This document shows positions 17,368 to 24,813 of a DNA stretch of 61,570 bases, piece by piece. The notes beneath the pieces were generated by a model. It had not been told where the DNA came from. It did no database searches and saw only the letters and a program-made list of their open reading frames with translations. Made by a program: the position numbers and the translations under genes. Source of the stretch: Paraburkholderia piptadeniae (GTDB lineage Bacteria > Pseudomonadota > Gammaproteobacteria > Burkholderiales > Burkholderiaceae); assembly GCF_900007165.1 (NCBI RefSeq), contig NZ_CYGY02000083.1, positions 1 through 61,570 of the forward strand, in the 5' to 3' direction. Within the stretch, counting starts at the first letter, position 1; every line of letters begins with the position of its first letter.

Positions 17368-19503
17368 TTACGCGAGCATGCTGACGCGCGACTTCGCGGG
17401 AGCATTGCCCCCGACCACCGTCACGGACGGCCCGCGCTGCGTCAGCTTGAATTCCGGCTTGTCATCCTCGACGGGAGGACTACCCTTCAGCACCTCGGAA
17501 AGGTCGTCGACCAGTCGATTGAGACGCAACCCGAAATGAAGGAGGCTAGAGAGCGCGGCGTATGCATAGACGCGGCAATCGAGCGCCTCGTTACGCTTGC
17601 CGGGAGGCAAGTCCCAAACGCGGTACCGGACGCCCGCGGTCTCTTTGATGAGAATCCGCTCGGCGGTCAGTTGCGCGTAATAGTTGATGTCCCGGTCGTG
17701 CGGGAAGTGCATGTAACCGGGACCGGGGGTCTCTTTCTGAAGGCGATTGCGGATCGAATCCTTCGCCGAATTGACGCCGATGATGAACGGCTGATAAGTC
17801 TTTGCCGTCCGCTGAGTCGGCCTCTTTGTCGGCCAAACGGGGCTACGCTTGCCGTTCTTGGCGGACTCGCCCTTGATACCGTAGACGCGGCGCCCGAGTC
17901 GAGCCTTCGCAAACTGATAGGCGGCTTCCGTATGGTGCCCGCCAGTGTCGAGACAGACGGCCTCGATGTGATACTCGCGCCCATCGTACCGATACCAGTT
18001 TTTCAAAAGGTAGGCGTCGAGACGGCCCCAAACTTCCGGAGACCCCGGATCGCCGACAAACGTCTCGTAGTCTACGGACCAGCTCTCCTCATCGCGGCCC
18101 CACCCGACGACCTCGACTTCGAGGCGGTCGTCCTGCACGTCGACGCCAGCGGTCAATACTCCGACACCGAACGGCACGCGCGCGGGCCAGCGTTCGCCGC
18201 GAGCCGCAAGCGCTTCGAGGTCAATCTCCTTGCCAGCATGAGGCCGGTAAGGCATCCCCATTTGGGTATTGAACCAAGCCTGTTTTTTGTCCTCGTCCTC
18301 TGCGGCCTTGAGCCATTTCTCGGCTATGTCGGACGGCTTGTCCTTCTGCCACGGGCTGAAGAGTTTCGACGCTTGGAATCCCGCGTGAGAATTGTCGACG
18401 CCCCATTCGCCGCAAACCCGACATTTAGCGCGATAGACCGCATGCCGCGGCCCCTCCCACCAATCCCAAACCTTCTGAAGTGCGGCGCCACTGTCGCCGT
18501 TCTGACCGCCTTCCGGAGCCCGCCATCCGCGCTCATAGTCCTCCATCGGGACATGCCGCTGACCGCAACACTCGAAAACGCGTGTCTGATGCCATCGAAC
18601 GGTAGCGAGCGAGCGGAGGCGATCGCCTTCCGACCATTCGCATCCGCAATGCTCGCAATAGATGCGGGCCGTCTTCGGATGATGGACGCCGCGCTCGTCC
18701 TTCTTCCAGTCGACATGCTTGAAGAAGTCCGGGAACATGCGATGACCGCAATGCGGGCACTTGACCGATGCGCGACGCTGGTCCGAATCCTTGTAGCTCG
18801 CCTCAATGCGCGACTCGTTTTCAACCGTCGGCGAGCATGCGCGCACCGAAAGCCAGTTGACACCGAAGGTTGCCGTCCGCTCTTCCGCAAGCGTGATCGG
18901 ATCGCCTTCGCGCGTTACCGGATATTTGTCGATTTCGTCGGCAAGAATGACGCGCACCGGACGACGCGCGAGGTTGTCAGGGCTACCCGCGCCAGCTAGG
19001 GCGAGAAAGCCACCGGGAAAGGACTTGTAGAGGAGCGTCTCGTCGGCGTTGCGACTTTTGCTCGACCCGATGATTTCACGCAAAACAGGCGTGACCCGAA
19101 TCATCGGCGTAATGCGCTCTTTACTGAACTGTTCCGCCGCCGCTTCCTTCGGCTGAAGGAGGAGGATGGGACACGGGTCCAGGTGCGCGAAATACCCAAA
19201 GACGTTTTCGAGAAGCGCCGTCTTCAGAAGCTGCGTACTGACCATCGCCGTAACGACGTGGACTCCCGGCTCGGTCACGGCAAGCATGACCCCGCGGGCT
19301 ACTTCTACTGTCGACGTTTGCCAGTCACCCGACGTACTTCCCGCCTCCTTGGCGAGCTTTCGGTATTCGTCCGCCCAGTCGGGGACGCTGATACGCGGCG
19401 GAGGCGTCCATCCGGCTAGGAAGTCCCGTCGAATCCTTTCGGCTTTAGGATGCCGTGAAATCCCCCTCTGGCTCGCCGAGCGATGCGATTTGTTTGTGTA
19501 CAT
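17368..19503 (-). CDS. Terminase large subunit, lambda gpA family
   Basis: 711 residues. The N-terminal ATPase region has 'ILLLQPKEAAAEQFSKER' as the Walker A counterpart and 'VRVILADEIDKYP' as Walker B. A central cysteine-rich stretch ('CPHCGHRMFPDF', 'CEHCGCEW') and the C-terminal nuclease part ('GVDVQDDRLEVEVVGWGRDEESW', 'ICLDTGGHHTEAAY'-like) are typical of GpA. The start overlaps the small subunit gene by 59 bases. It cuts at cos and drives DNA packaging with TerS. Confidence 0.92.
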   Translation of the reverse strand: MYTNKSHRSASQRGISRHPKAERIRRDFLAGWTPPPRISVPDWADEYRKLAKEAGSTSGDWQTSTVEVARGVMLAVTEPGVHVVTAMVSTQLLKTALLENVFGYFAHLDPCPILLLQPKEAAAEQFSKERITPMIRVTPVLREIIGSSKSRNADETLLYKSFPGGFLALAGAGSPDNLARRPVRVILADEIDKYPVTREGDPITLAEERTATFGVNWLSVRACSPTVENESRIEASYKDSDQRRASVKCPHCGHRMFPDFFKHVDWKKDERGVHHPKTARIYCEHCGCEWSEGDRLRSLATVRWHQTRVFECCGQRHVPMEDYERGWRAPEGGQNGDSGAALQKVWDWWEGPRHAVYRAKCRVCGEWGVDNSHAGFQASKLFSPWQKDKPSDIAEKWLKAAEDEDKKQAWFNTQMGMPYRPHAGKEIDLEALAARGERWPARVPFGVGVLTAGVDVQDDRLEVEVVGWGRDEESWSVDYETFVGDPGSPEVWGRLDAYLLKNWYRYDGREYHIEAVCLDTGGHHTEAAYQFAKARLGRRVYGIKGESAKNGKRSPVWPTKRPTQRTAKTYQPFIIGVNSAKDSIRNRLQKETPGPGYMHFPHDRDINYYAQLTAERILIKETAGVRYRVWDLPPGKRNEALDCRVYAYAALSSLLHFGLRLNRLVDDLSEVLKGSPPVEDDKPEFKLTQRGPSVTVVGGNAPAKSRVSMLA

Positions 19504-20158
19504 GCTCAGTCAGAATCTCGGTCATTTTGTCCGCCTCGATGCCGAGGTCTGCGGCGATGAGCGGCGCGACGCGCGCGGGCCAGTTGAGCCACGAATCGCG
19601 CGCAGCGCGCGAGCAATCGAAAAGTACCGTCCGCGCGAGGTCAAGACTGATGAGCGCGCCCGATTTCTCCTCATAGGTGAGGCGATTCAGGAGCGCTAGA
19701 TAGACCTCTTTGACGCGACGCGCCTCCTCGATCGACATTTCCGTATCGACTGGCGCCCCGGACATCAGACGATCGGCAGCGTCTTCGGCGGACTCACCCG
19801 GCAAAAAAAGCGGCTCATCGTCGAAGGAACCCGGAGCCGTGACACGCGCCTCGTCGGCGCTTTTGGCGGGCGTTGCACCCGCCGATTTTGAAACCTTCGC
19901 TGAAACCTTTTTTGAAACCTGCTTTGCAACCTTGGTTTCAGATTTGGTTTCAATTTTCTCCGAAGTTGAAACCTGCTCGCGCCCCCGCGTCGCTCGCGCG
20001 TCGCCGGAATCCCGATACTTCGCGAGCTTCGCATTCGATCCCTCGACGTCCACCTTCGAGCCTTGCAGCACAAGCCATCCCGACTTTTGCCACTTGCTGA
20101 CCGCCGTATGCGAAACGTCATGCATGCGGGCGAATTCGGACTTGGAAACGAGAGTCAC
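19445..20158 (-). CDS. Terminase small subunit (Nu1-like)
   Basis: 237 residues. The N-terminal 'SKSEFARMHDVSHTAVSKWQKSGWLVL' is a winged helix-turn-helix like that of Nu1-type small terminases. A lysine/serine-rich linker (about 55-100) follows, then an acidic helical C-terminal half. Position upstream of the gpA gene supports the call. The linker DNA contains many copies of TGAAACC/GGTTTCA, a possible self-binding site. The protein should recognise cos and recruit the large subunit. Confidence 0.8.
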   Translation of the reverse strand: MTLVSKSEFARMHDVSHTAVSKWQKSGWLVLQGSKVDVEGSNAKLAKYRDSGDARATRGREQVSTSEKIETKSETKVAKQVSKKVSAKVSKSAGATPAKSADEARVTAPGSFDDEPLFLPGESAEDAADRLMSGAPVDTEMSIEEARRVKEVYLALLNRLTYEEKSGALISLDLARTVLFDCSRAARDSWLNWPARVAPLIAADLGIEADKMTEILTEHVHKQIASLGEPEGDFTAS

Positions 20159-20188
20159 ATTGAAACCTCAGAATTGAAACTTGAAACC
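19889..20188. repeat. Cluster of TGAAACC/GGTTTCA repeats in and before terS (candidate terminase-binding region)
   Basis: Exact copies begin at 19889, 19901, 19913, 19934 (reverse), 19946 (reverse), 19967, 20161 and 20182, with a variant TGAAACT at 20175. Five more exact copies lie at 20887, 21688 (reverse), 21695 (reverse), 21839 (reverse) and 22716. By base counting a 7-mer should occur less than once in this span. The placement next to terS resembles the cosB R-sites bound by Nu1 in lambda. Confidence 0.55.
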
Positions 20189-20318
20189 AAATTTGGAAGT
20201 TCTTAGCTGGAGCCGGAACGCGGTGCGCAACTGCCCTCGATGTAGGGGCCCCCTAGGGAGGACCCAAGACACCCCCCCATGCGGGGGAGGGCCACCCTCC
20301 CGGCTACTGACCACCCCT
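20189..20318. other. GC-rich non-coding block upstream of terS, candidate cos region
   Basis: This gap between the small-terminase start and the preceding gene holds runs such as GGGGCCCCCTAGGGAGG (from 20246) and CCCCCCC-ATGC-GGGGGAGG hairpins but no coding frame I trust. In lambda-type phages the packaging start site lies in exactly this place. The cut position cannot be read from sequence alone. Confidence 0.35.
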
Positions 20319-20477
20319 TCAGGTCTCGTGCGACAGGTCCATCGCTGCCCGCCACCACTGGCTCAGCCGTGCGACCGACTGAAACGCATCAACCATCGTC
20401 CACCCTGAGCCCGTGAAGCCATCGCACCGACACGACCAATAGCCATGCGTCCGGTAGAAGTGCGGCTTACCTGTCAT
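20319..20477 (-). CDS. Small hypothetical phage protein
   Basis: 52 residues beginning 'MTGKPHFYRTHGYWSCRCDG' and rich in aromatic residues, with C-x-C and several Trp. It is too short for most gene callers but is in step with the leftward operon, ending before the candidate cos block. Function unknown. Confidence 0.6.
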   Translation of the reverse strand: MTGKPHFYRTHGYWSCRCDGFTGSGWTMVDAFQSVARLSQWWRAAMDLSHET

Positions 20478-20486
20478 GCCTTACCC

Positions 20487-20588
20487 TTAGCGCCAATGCT
20501 GCGCGGCATATACAAGCGCCGCGCCGAACAGATAACCAGCAATCGACGGAATGAACGTGACGGCATAGCGACGGATACGATCCTTCAT
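20487..20588 (-). CDS. Tiny single-membrane-segment phage protein
   Basis: 33 residues, 'MKDRIRRYAVTFIPSIAGYL' then 'FGAALVYAAQHWR'. One hydrophobic segment follows a positive N-terminus. The ATG overlaps the stop of the upstream gene (ATGA), which supports translation. Function unknown. Confidence 0.5.
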   Translation of the reverse strand: MKDRIRRYAVTFIPSIAGYLFGAALVYAAQHWR

Positions 20589-20932
20589 GCTGTTGCCTCC
20601 CGCGCCTGACCGTTCAATGCCTGTCGGAGCCCCGTCAGATATTCAACGGCCTTCGCCATGCTGTAGGCATGCACCATCGTTTGGTCCTTCGTGACATCGT
20701 CTTCCGTAACGACCGCACGGATCGACGTATCCTCCCAATCGATAGAAAGCACGCGCTTACGCCATCCGACCATAATCAACCCGATCGGCGTCTTCACCAA
20801 CCACCACGGCGATTCACGACGAAGCTGATCGTAGTCAGGCGCCAACGGCCAGTATTGGTTTTCTAGCCGATAGATGCGCTCGACCCTGAAACCTGAAACT
20901 TCGAAGAGCCCGCGCGTTTCTGCTTCCGTCAT
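20585..20932 (-). CDS. Hypothetical phage protein
   Basis: 115 residues from the ATG at 20932, which overlaps the previous gene's stop (ATGA); an ATG at 20947 in frame is less well placed. The sequence has 'FRVERIYRLENQYWPLAPDYD' and 'WWLVKTPIGLIMVGWRKRVLSIDW', suggesting a small beta-rich soluble protein. No function recognised. Part of a chain of overlapping small genes. Confidence 0.65.
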   Translation of the reverse strand: MTEAETRGLFEVSGFRVERIYRLENQYWPLAPDYDQLRRESPWWLVKTPIGLIMVGWRKRVLSIDWEDTSIRAVVTEDDVTKDQTMVHAYSMAKAVEYLTGLRQALNGQAREATA

Positions 20933-21264
20933 CCTTGCTTCCCCCATCCGTCGACTTCGACCTCTATACGGTCATTCGATACATCGGCGCCAGCAGTCAA
21001 CATCTGCCCCGCGCGCTCCCTCTCACGCCGCGCCCGACGATGCGCGAACGCCTCCATTACCATCCGATGCGCGTAGATCGCCGTCGCCTTCGGACCGCCC
21101 GCGAATTCCCTGCGCAACCCTTGACACGACTCGACTACCGAATCCTTGACCGCCACCAGCAGATACCACAGCACTGATAGCGGAATGAACACGAAGCCGA
21201 CGCACACGAACAGCGCGGCGACGTAGCGATCCTTCGGCTTATTGAACCGAGACGTATCCGTCAT
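20929..21264 (-). CDS. Hypothetical phage membrane protein
   Basis: 111 residues with one long hydrophobic region (about 13-40, 'YVAALFVCVGFVFIPLSVLWYLLVAV') and a charged C-terminus. It overlaps both neighbours by 4 bases. It could be a superinfection-exclusion or lysis-linked protein, but nothing specific is visible. Confidence 0.6.
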   Translation of the reverse strand: MTDTSRFNKPKDRYVAALFVCVGFVFIPLSVLWYLLVAVKDSVVESCQGLRREFAGGPKATAIYAHRMVMEAFAHRRARRERERAGQMLTAGADVSNDRIEVEVDGWGKQG

Positions 21265-21446
21265 GCTGCGTCCGGATCAATCGAGAGGAGAATCCGCCGC
21301 GGCCCGACGCCCTTGTGACGATCGAACTCACCCCGCGTCACCGGTAGCCAGCTTTTACCGTCGAGCGAGGTCTCGTATAGACGTCCGACTTCCTTCCCTT
21401 CAGCGTGCGTGGGACGCACCGCGCGAACCCTTGAAATCTTCTTCAT
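21261..21446 (-). CDS. Small hypothetical phage protein
   Basis: 61 residues, basic, starting 'MKKISRVRAVRPTHAEGKEV', with 'GRLYETSLDGKSWLPVTRGEF'. It overlaps both neighbours (ATGA-type). Function unknown. Confidence 0.6.
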   Translation of the reverse strand: MKKISRVRAVRPTHAEGKEVGRLYETSLDGKSWLPVTRGEFDRHKGVGPRRILLSIDPDAA

Positions 21447-21637
21447 TGCCGACCCTTCCTCTTTACCTGACCTGTTTCACGCTGCCATTGCGCGGCCCGA
21501 CGAGCGCGCACCTCATTGACGCCCCGATACGCCGTGACGTATTCATCGCGCCGCACAGCCCACGAATCCGACTGAATTTGAGCGAGAGCCGCACCCAACG
21601 ACAGCGCGGCGATTGATCCTATGCGGCCCGCCCTCAT
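21443..21637 (-). CDS. Small hypothetical phage protein
   Basis: 64 residues. A short hydrophobic start 'IGSIAALSLGAALAQI' is followed by a basic, glutamine-rich tail. It may be an Rz1-like or membrane-anchored peptide, but no lipobox is present. It overlaps both neighbours. Confidence 0.55.
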   Translation of the reverse strand: MRAGRIGSIAALSLGAALAQIQSDSWAVRRDEYVTAYRGVNEVRARRAAQWQRETGQVKRKGRQ

Positions 21638-21846
21638 AGCTGCGCCTCCCGTAGCGCGTCGACGATCGCCGCTTTCACGGCGTCGAAGGTTTCAGGTTTC
21701 AGTTTCATCCCCTCGAATCGCTTCAGCGCTCGACGGATGCGCGTATCGCAATGGCGAATCTGCCGACGAAGTACGCGCCGACCGCACGACGAGAGCTGAT
21801 GCGAGCGGGCGTAGCGCTCATATGCGCGCCTGTAGACTGGTTTCAA
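21634..21846 (-). CDS. Small basic hypothetical phage protein (TTG start)
   Basis: I place the start at TTG 21846 because GGAGG lies 7 bases upstream and the TTG overlaps the stop of the HD-hydrolase gene (TTGA). The product has 70 residues with 'AYERYARSHQLSSCGRRVLRRQIRHCDTRIRRALKRF', strongly basic and helical. A longer frame from 21882 is possible but lies inside the upstream gene. Function unknown. Confidence 0.55.
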   Translation of the reverse strand: MKPVYRRAYERYARSHQLSSCGRRVLRRQIRHCDTRIRRALKRFEGMKLKPETFDAVKAAIVDALREAQL

Positions 21847-22358
21847 ACCGGCGCCTCCGCTTGCTCTTTGGCGATCACCCACAGGCGCCGATCCGCCTTC
21901 GTCAGCACGTCGAGCAACAGGCGTTTCTCTTCGAGGTATGTCACCGCGAATTTCGGATCGTGCCGAACGATGCTCGACGTATTGCTGATGAGGTCAGCGC
22001 ATTTGATGGTCTGCACCCATCCCGGCGCCCGCGCAAGCCGCTCACGCGATGCCGCTTTGCGCTCCGCGCGATTCCCGACCTCTAAATCGGACAGCCACAT
22101 GACGCCCTCGGCGATGAATCCGCCGAACAGGGAAATCAGTTCAACCTCAATGACGCGCTGATCCTCTACGCAGTCATGCAGCCAGGCGACCGCGATCGCT
22201 TCCGGCGAGCTATCCACCGTCGCCACGATGCCCGCGACTTCGGCCAGGTGATCGAAGTACGGAGCGCCCGTGTATTTGCGCTTCTGCTCGCGATGCACCC
22301 GGCGCGCGAAGTGCATCGCCGCGAACACACTCGACGTCAAGGCTTCACCTTCACACAT
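21843..22358 (-). CDS. HD-domain phosphohydrolase, SpoT/MESH1-like
   Basis: 171 residues from the ATG at 22358. Motifs follow the (p)ppGpp-hydrolase HD order: 'RKYTGAPYFDHLAEVAGIV', 'AVAWLHDCVEDQRV' (the HD pair) and 'KCADLISNTSSI'. These metal-binding residues match SpoT and the stand-alone MESH1-type hydrolases. No synthetase or regulatory domain is present. In a prophage it could lower alarmone levels or act on another nucleotide; the substrate is inferred. The upstream gene overlaps it by 22 bases. Confidence 0.7.
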   Translation of the reverse strand: MCEGEALTSSVFAAMHFARRVHREQKRKYTGAPYFDHLAEVAGIVATVDSSPEAIAVAWLHDCVEDQRVIEVELISLFGGFIAEGVMWLSDLEVGNRAERKAASRERLARAPGWVQTIKCADLISNTSSIVRHDPKFAVTYLEEKRLLLDVLTKADRRLWVIAKEQAEAPV

Positions 22359-22564
22359 TGAAGCTGCAATGCATGGCTGTCGCTCTGACGCGCCACATAG
22401 CAGACGACGCCGCGCTGAGCGTCCTCGACGACGTCTAGCGTGTCGTGAAACTGCCCCCATGCCTTGTGCGTCGGCAAGTCGTGTTGCTCGACGTCGCGAA
22501 GCGTGTCGGCGTGCGCCGGGATCGCGATCAGGCAAGCGGCGAGGAGTGCGGCAAACTTGAGCAT
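22337..22564 (-). CDS. Small secreted hypothetical phage protein
   Basis: 75 residues from the ATG at 22564, which has GGAG 8 bases upstream. 'MLKFAALLAACLIAIPAHA' is a clear signal peptide with an AHA cleavage site; the mature part of about 56 residues contains two Cys ('VVCYVA', 'LQCVK') that could form a disulphide. It is preceded by a hairpin and a 17-bp repeated element. A periplasmic role is likely, exact function unknown. Confidence 0.65.
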   Translation of the reverse strand: MLKFAALLAACLIAIPAHADTLRDVEQHDLPTHKAWGQFHDTLDVVEDAQRGVVCYVARQSDSHALQLQCVKVKP

Positions 22565-22594
22565 CTGACTATCTCCGTAGGATGGAATCTCTCT

Positions 22595-22611
22595 CGACTG
22601 GCGACTGACCG
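22595..22611. repeat. 17-bp element CGACTGGCGACTGACCG, copy 1
   Basis: The same 17 bases occur again at 26064-26080. Both copies lie a short way upstream of a leftward transcribed unit (a secreted-protein gene here, a tRNA there), and both have a GC-rich hairpin further upstream. Possible shared promoter-leader or processing element. Confidence 0.5.
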
Positions 22612-22676
22612 CGCAGAGGGACCGGGCTAGACAGCCCGGAACATGCGGAGAGGTACACAATCGCCATGCGACAGAG

Positions 22677-22734
22677 GGAAAGCGCTCAGCGGCGATCAGA
22701 CACCCGCCGAAGGTTTGAAACCTGAGCGCTTTCC
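22677..22734. repeat. 13-bp perfect inverted repeat around a 32-base loop
   Basis: GGAAAGCGCTCAG (22677-22689) pairs with CTGAGCGCTTTCC (22722-22734). It occupies the gap between two leftward genes; the loop contains one TGAAACC copy. It is too strong to be chance and may be an RNA structure or protein site. Confidence 0.6.
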
Positions 22735-22739
22735 TTGAA

Positions 22740-22961
22740 CTACAGTCCCGCTCGCTTCAGCAGACCGCCGAGGAGCGTCTTACGCGCCGGTTTGCTGCGC
22801 TCGTATGTGATGTGCGACGGCATTCCGCCTCCACAAAAAGAGAAGCCGCCCGAAGGCGGCGTCAAAGGTTGCAATCGAGCGCCATCCATATCGCCCACGT
22901 CAGCCAGAATGCGGGCCAAGTCGGCGCGTGGATGGTGAGCACCCAAAACGATGCATTCCAC
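22740..22961 (-). CDS. Small hypothetical phage protein, start uncertain
   Basis: The longest frame gives 73 residues from 22961. However, a terminator-like hairpin (22835-22860) followed by TGGAGGCGGA and an ATG at 22823 lies inside it, so the real product may be only the last 27 residues ('MPSHITYERSKPARKTLLGG...'). Function unknown. Confidence 0.4.
   Translation of the reverse strand: MECIVLGAHHPRADLARILADVGDMDGARLQPLTPPSGGFSFCGGGMPSHITYERSKPARKTLLGGLLKRAGL
22835..22860 (-). terminator. Possible intrinsic terminator
   Basis: GCCGCC-TTCG-GGCGGC on the minus strand is followed by a pyrimidine tract with five T residues. It lies downstream of the 23.0-23.8 kb gene. Confidence 0.55.
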
Positions 22962-22989
22962 AGGAAGCGACCCTTAGATAATGACCAGG

Positions 22990-23826
22990 TCATCGACGAA
23001 AGCGCGAAACCGCCGAATGCCACTGCGCGAGCGTCGCATCGTCCATCGCCTCAAAGTGCGCCCGATCGCGCTGCGTGTAGTACTCGACGCATGCATCGAT
23101 GCGCTTCCCACGCTCCCGGCTCGCGTCCTCGCGATGCGCCATATCCCACGCCTCATCGAGCGCGAGCGACGCATAGTGCGCGAGATACGCATCCGAATAA
23201 TCGGCCCATCCGATGAAGCCCAACGGCCAATGCCGCTCGCAGATTTCGAGGTCAAATGCACGGCGCAACGCGTCGATACGCTTGTTTTCGGCGCGCGCTT
23301 CGTTACGCGCGTCCATCAGCGCGACTTCGGCGAGCGACTCAAGCTCGATGTCCGACAGAGAACCCGGGTCGCCCTTGCCCCACTGGCGAAAACAAATTTC
23401 GATGTTCAGGTCGCGGCGCGATTGATGCGACGGGTAGTCGACATCGATTTCCGTATAGAACAGCGGAACGTTCCCGAACAGATACGGAAGGACGGCTACC
23501 ATCGCCGCGAGGCTGTCGAACGGATCGTCGCCGATCAGATACCCGCTATTCATCGGCTCGCCCGCGACGAGCATCGGAATTCCCGCCTCATCCTGCTCGA
23601 CTTCCGGCTCCGCGCCGCATACATCACACTCGACGATCTTGATGTCCTCGCGTTCGCGGAGCATGACCTCGTAGCGCGGGACGCCGTGATCGATCGACAT
23701 CCGGACCGCCTCGACTTCGAGGCTCACGTCCTCACGGCATAAGCCTTGCGCGAACATCGCCGAGTCCGCTTCCGCGCCGACATGCGCCGTCAAGGCGCGT
23801 TGCAATTGCTGTACTGTTCCGCTCAC
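22990..23826 (-). CDS. Hypothetical phage protein, acidic, 278 residues
   Basis: I place the start at GTG 23826, with GGGGGA a few bases upstream; the frame extends further but into the previous gene. The protein is rich in Asp/Glu and contains 'ECDVCGAEPEVEQDEAGIPML' with a CxxC pair and 'FDSLAAMVAVLPYLFG'. The C-terminal third is helical with many Tyr and His. It is the largest unknown gene in this leftward cluster. No family recognised. Confidence 0.65.
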   Translation of the reverse strand: MSGTVQQLQRALTAHVGAEADSAMFAQGLCREDVSLEVEAVRMSIDHGVPRYEVMLREREDIKIVECDVCGAEPEVEQDEAGIPMLVAGEPMNSGYLIGDDPFDSLAAMVAVLPYLFGNVPLFYTEIDVDYPSHQSRRDLNIEICFRQWGKGDPGSLSDIELESLAEVALMDARNEARAENKRIDALRRAFDLEICERHWPLGFIGWADYSDAYLAHYASLALDEAWDMAHREDASRERGKRIDACVEYYTQRDRAHFEAMDDATLAQWHSAVSRFRR

Positions 23827-23834
23827 ACTTCCCC

Positions 23835-24137
23835 CTATCGTTTGCGCCCGTAGCGCGACTGTTCGTCCTTCCATTGAGCCCGACGTCGGCGCGTCCTCTC
23901 GCGCGTCGGCGGCGCATGCCACCCGGCGAGACGGTCTAACTCGTCCATAAACCTCCGGACGTTCGCCTCCTCTTCAGGCGTTATCGTGAGCGGGATCGTT
24001 ATCGGCTCGGGCCGAATCATGATCTCCTCAGACCATCGCTGAATGTCTTCGCTCGGCGTCCGCTGACCCCATTCAAGCGAAACGCCCTTGAACTCGATAC
24101 CGTTAATGACGAGGGTCCCTTCGAGGACGATCGCCAT
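23835..24137 (-). CDS. Hypothetical phage protein
   Basis: 100 residues beginning 'MAIVLEGTLVINGIEFKGVS' and ending in a very basic tail ('PPTRERTRRRRAQWKDEQSR'). The first two thirds look like a small beta protein. The start overlaps the upstream stop (TAATG). Function unknown. Confidence 0.65.
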   Translation of the reverse strand: MAIVLEGTLVINGIEFKGVSLEWGQRTPSEDIQRWSEEIMIRPEPITIPLTITPEEEANVRRFMDELDRLAGWHAPPTRERTRRRRAQWKDEQSRYGRKR

Positions 24138-24454
24138 TACGCCAAAACGGCCGCAACCTCGACGATCGCCTTACGCGTCGCCGCGGCACGGTCGCCCGTG
24201 TAATGCAGGTTAAAGAGGATGTTCGGCGGAGCTTCAGCGCGGATCGAGTACTCGCCCGCCTGGACGAGAATCTCCGCCCCGATCTGCACCTGAAACGCGT
24301 CGGCGTCCGACGCGAGCGGATCAAACGTCGAATGAGGCGCACCGCGATAGCGGAGCGCTTCGACCTTCGAGCCGTCTTCGCGATGCTGCTGCCATACGTC
24401 TAGCTCGATGCCCGCCGCTTTCGCGGCACGTCGCATCAGTTCGATGTTTGTCAT
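24137..24454 (-). CDS. Hypothetical phage protein
   Basis: 105 residues. 'MRRAAKAAGIELDVWQQHRED' and 'FDPLASDADAFQVQIGAEI' followed by 'HYTGDRAAATRKAIVEVAA' resemble the layout of small phage proteins of the NinX-neighbour type. It overlaps the NinX-like gene by 4 bases. Function unknown. Confidence 0.65.
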   Translation of the reverse strand: MTNIELMRRAAKAAGIELDVWQQHREDGSKVEALRYRGAPHSTFDPLASDADAFQVQIGAEILVQAGEYSIRAEAPPNILFNLHYTGDRAAATRKAIVEVAAVLA

Positions 24455-24813
24455 GTCTCGACCTCGTCGAATACAAACGCGCCATAGCGGAGGGCCACCA
24501 GCGCACGAAGCGCGGCGATCCTCCAGCTAACGGAAATGAAACGGAGGCCCGTCGGAGTGAGCGCTGCCCACGCGGGGCCGATCGGAGTCCCGATGCGCAT
24601 CAGACGGACCGGCGAAGCGCCGATGATCTTGTCGCAGACTTCCTCATCAGCGGACGGCGCGAAGGTCTCGAATACCGTTCCGTCGACCTCGACGAGACAT
24701 TCGTCCGTCCCGTGCCTTTCGGCGACGATGACAGGCGTCCGCATGTCGAGCGATCGCGCGACCCAGTAGTCGAGCGCGGCGCCGACGAGCGAGGCGACTT
24801 CAATAGGATGCAT
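24451..24813 (-). CDS. NinX-like (DUF2591-type) phage protein
   Basis: 120 residues from the ATG at 24813. The N-terminal 'VASLVGAALDYWVARSLDM' resembles the 'L.G.ALDWAVA' opening of NinX/DUF2591 proteins, which are common in temperate phages and of unknown function. The rest is less typical, so the call is tentative. It overlaps the P-loop gene by 14 bases. Confidence 0.5.
   Translation of the reverse strand: MHPIEVASLVGAALDYWVARSLDMRTPVIVAERHGTDECLVEVDGTVFETFAPSADEEVCDKIIGASPVRLMRIGTPIGPAWAALTPTGLRFISVSWRIAALRALVALRYGAFVFDEVET

Noticed and set aside
17536..18999. Long plus-strand frame (487 residues) opposite the large terminase
   Set aside because: Shadow of the GpA coding sequence; no ribosome site or family similarity.
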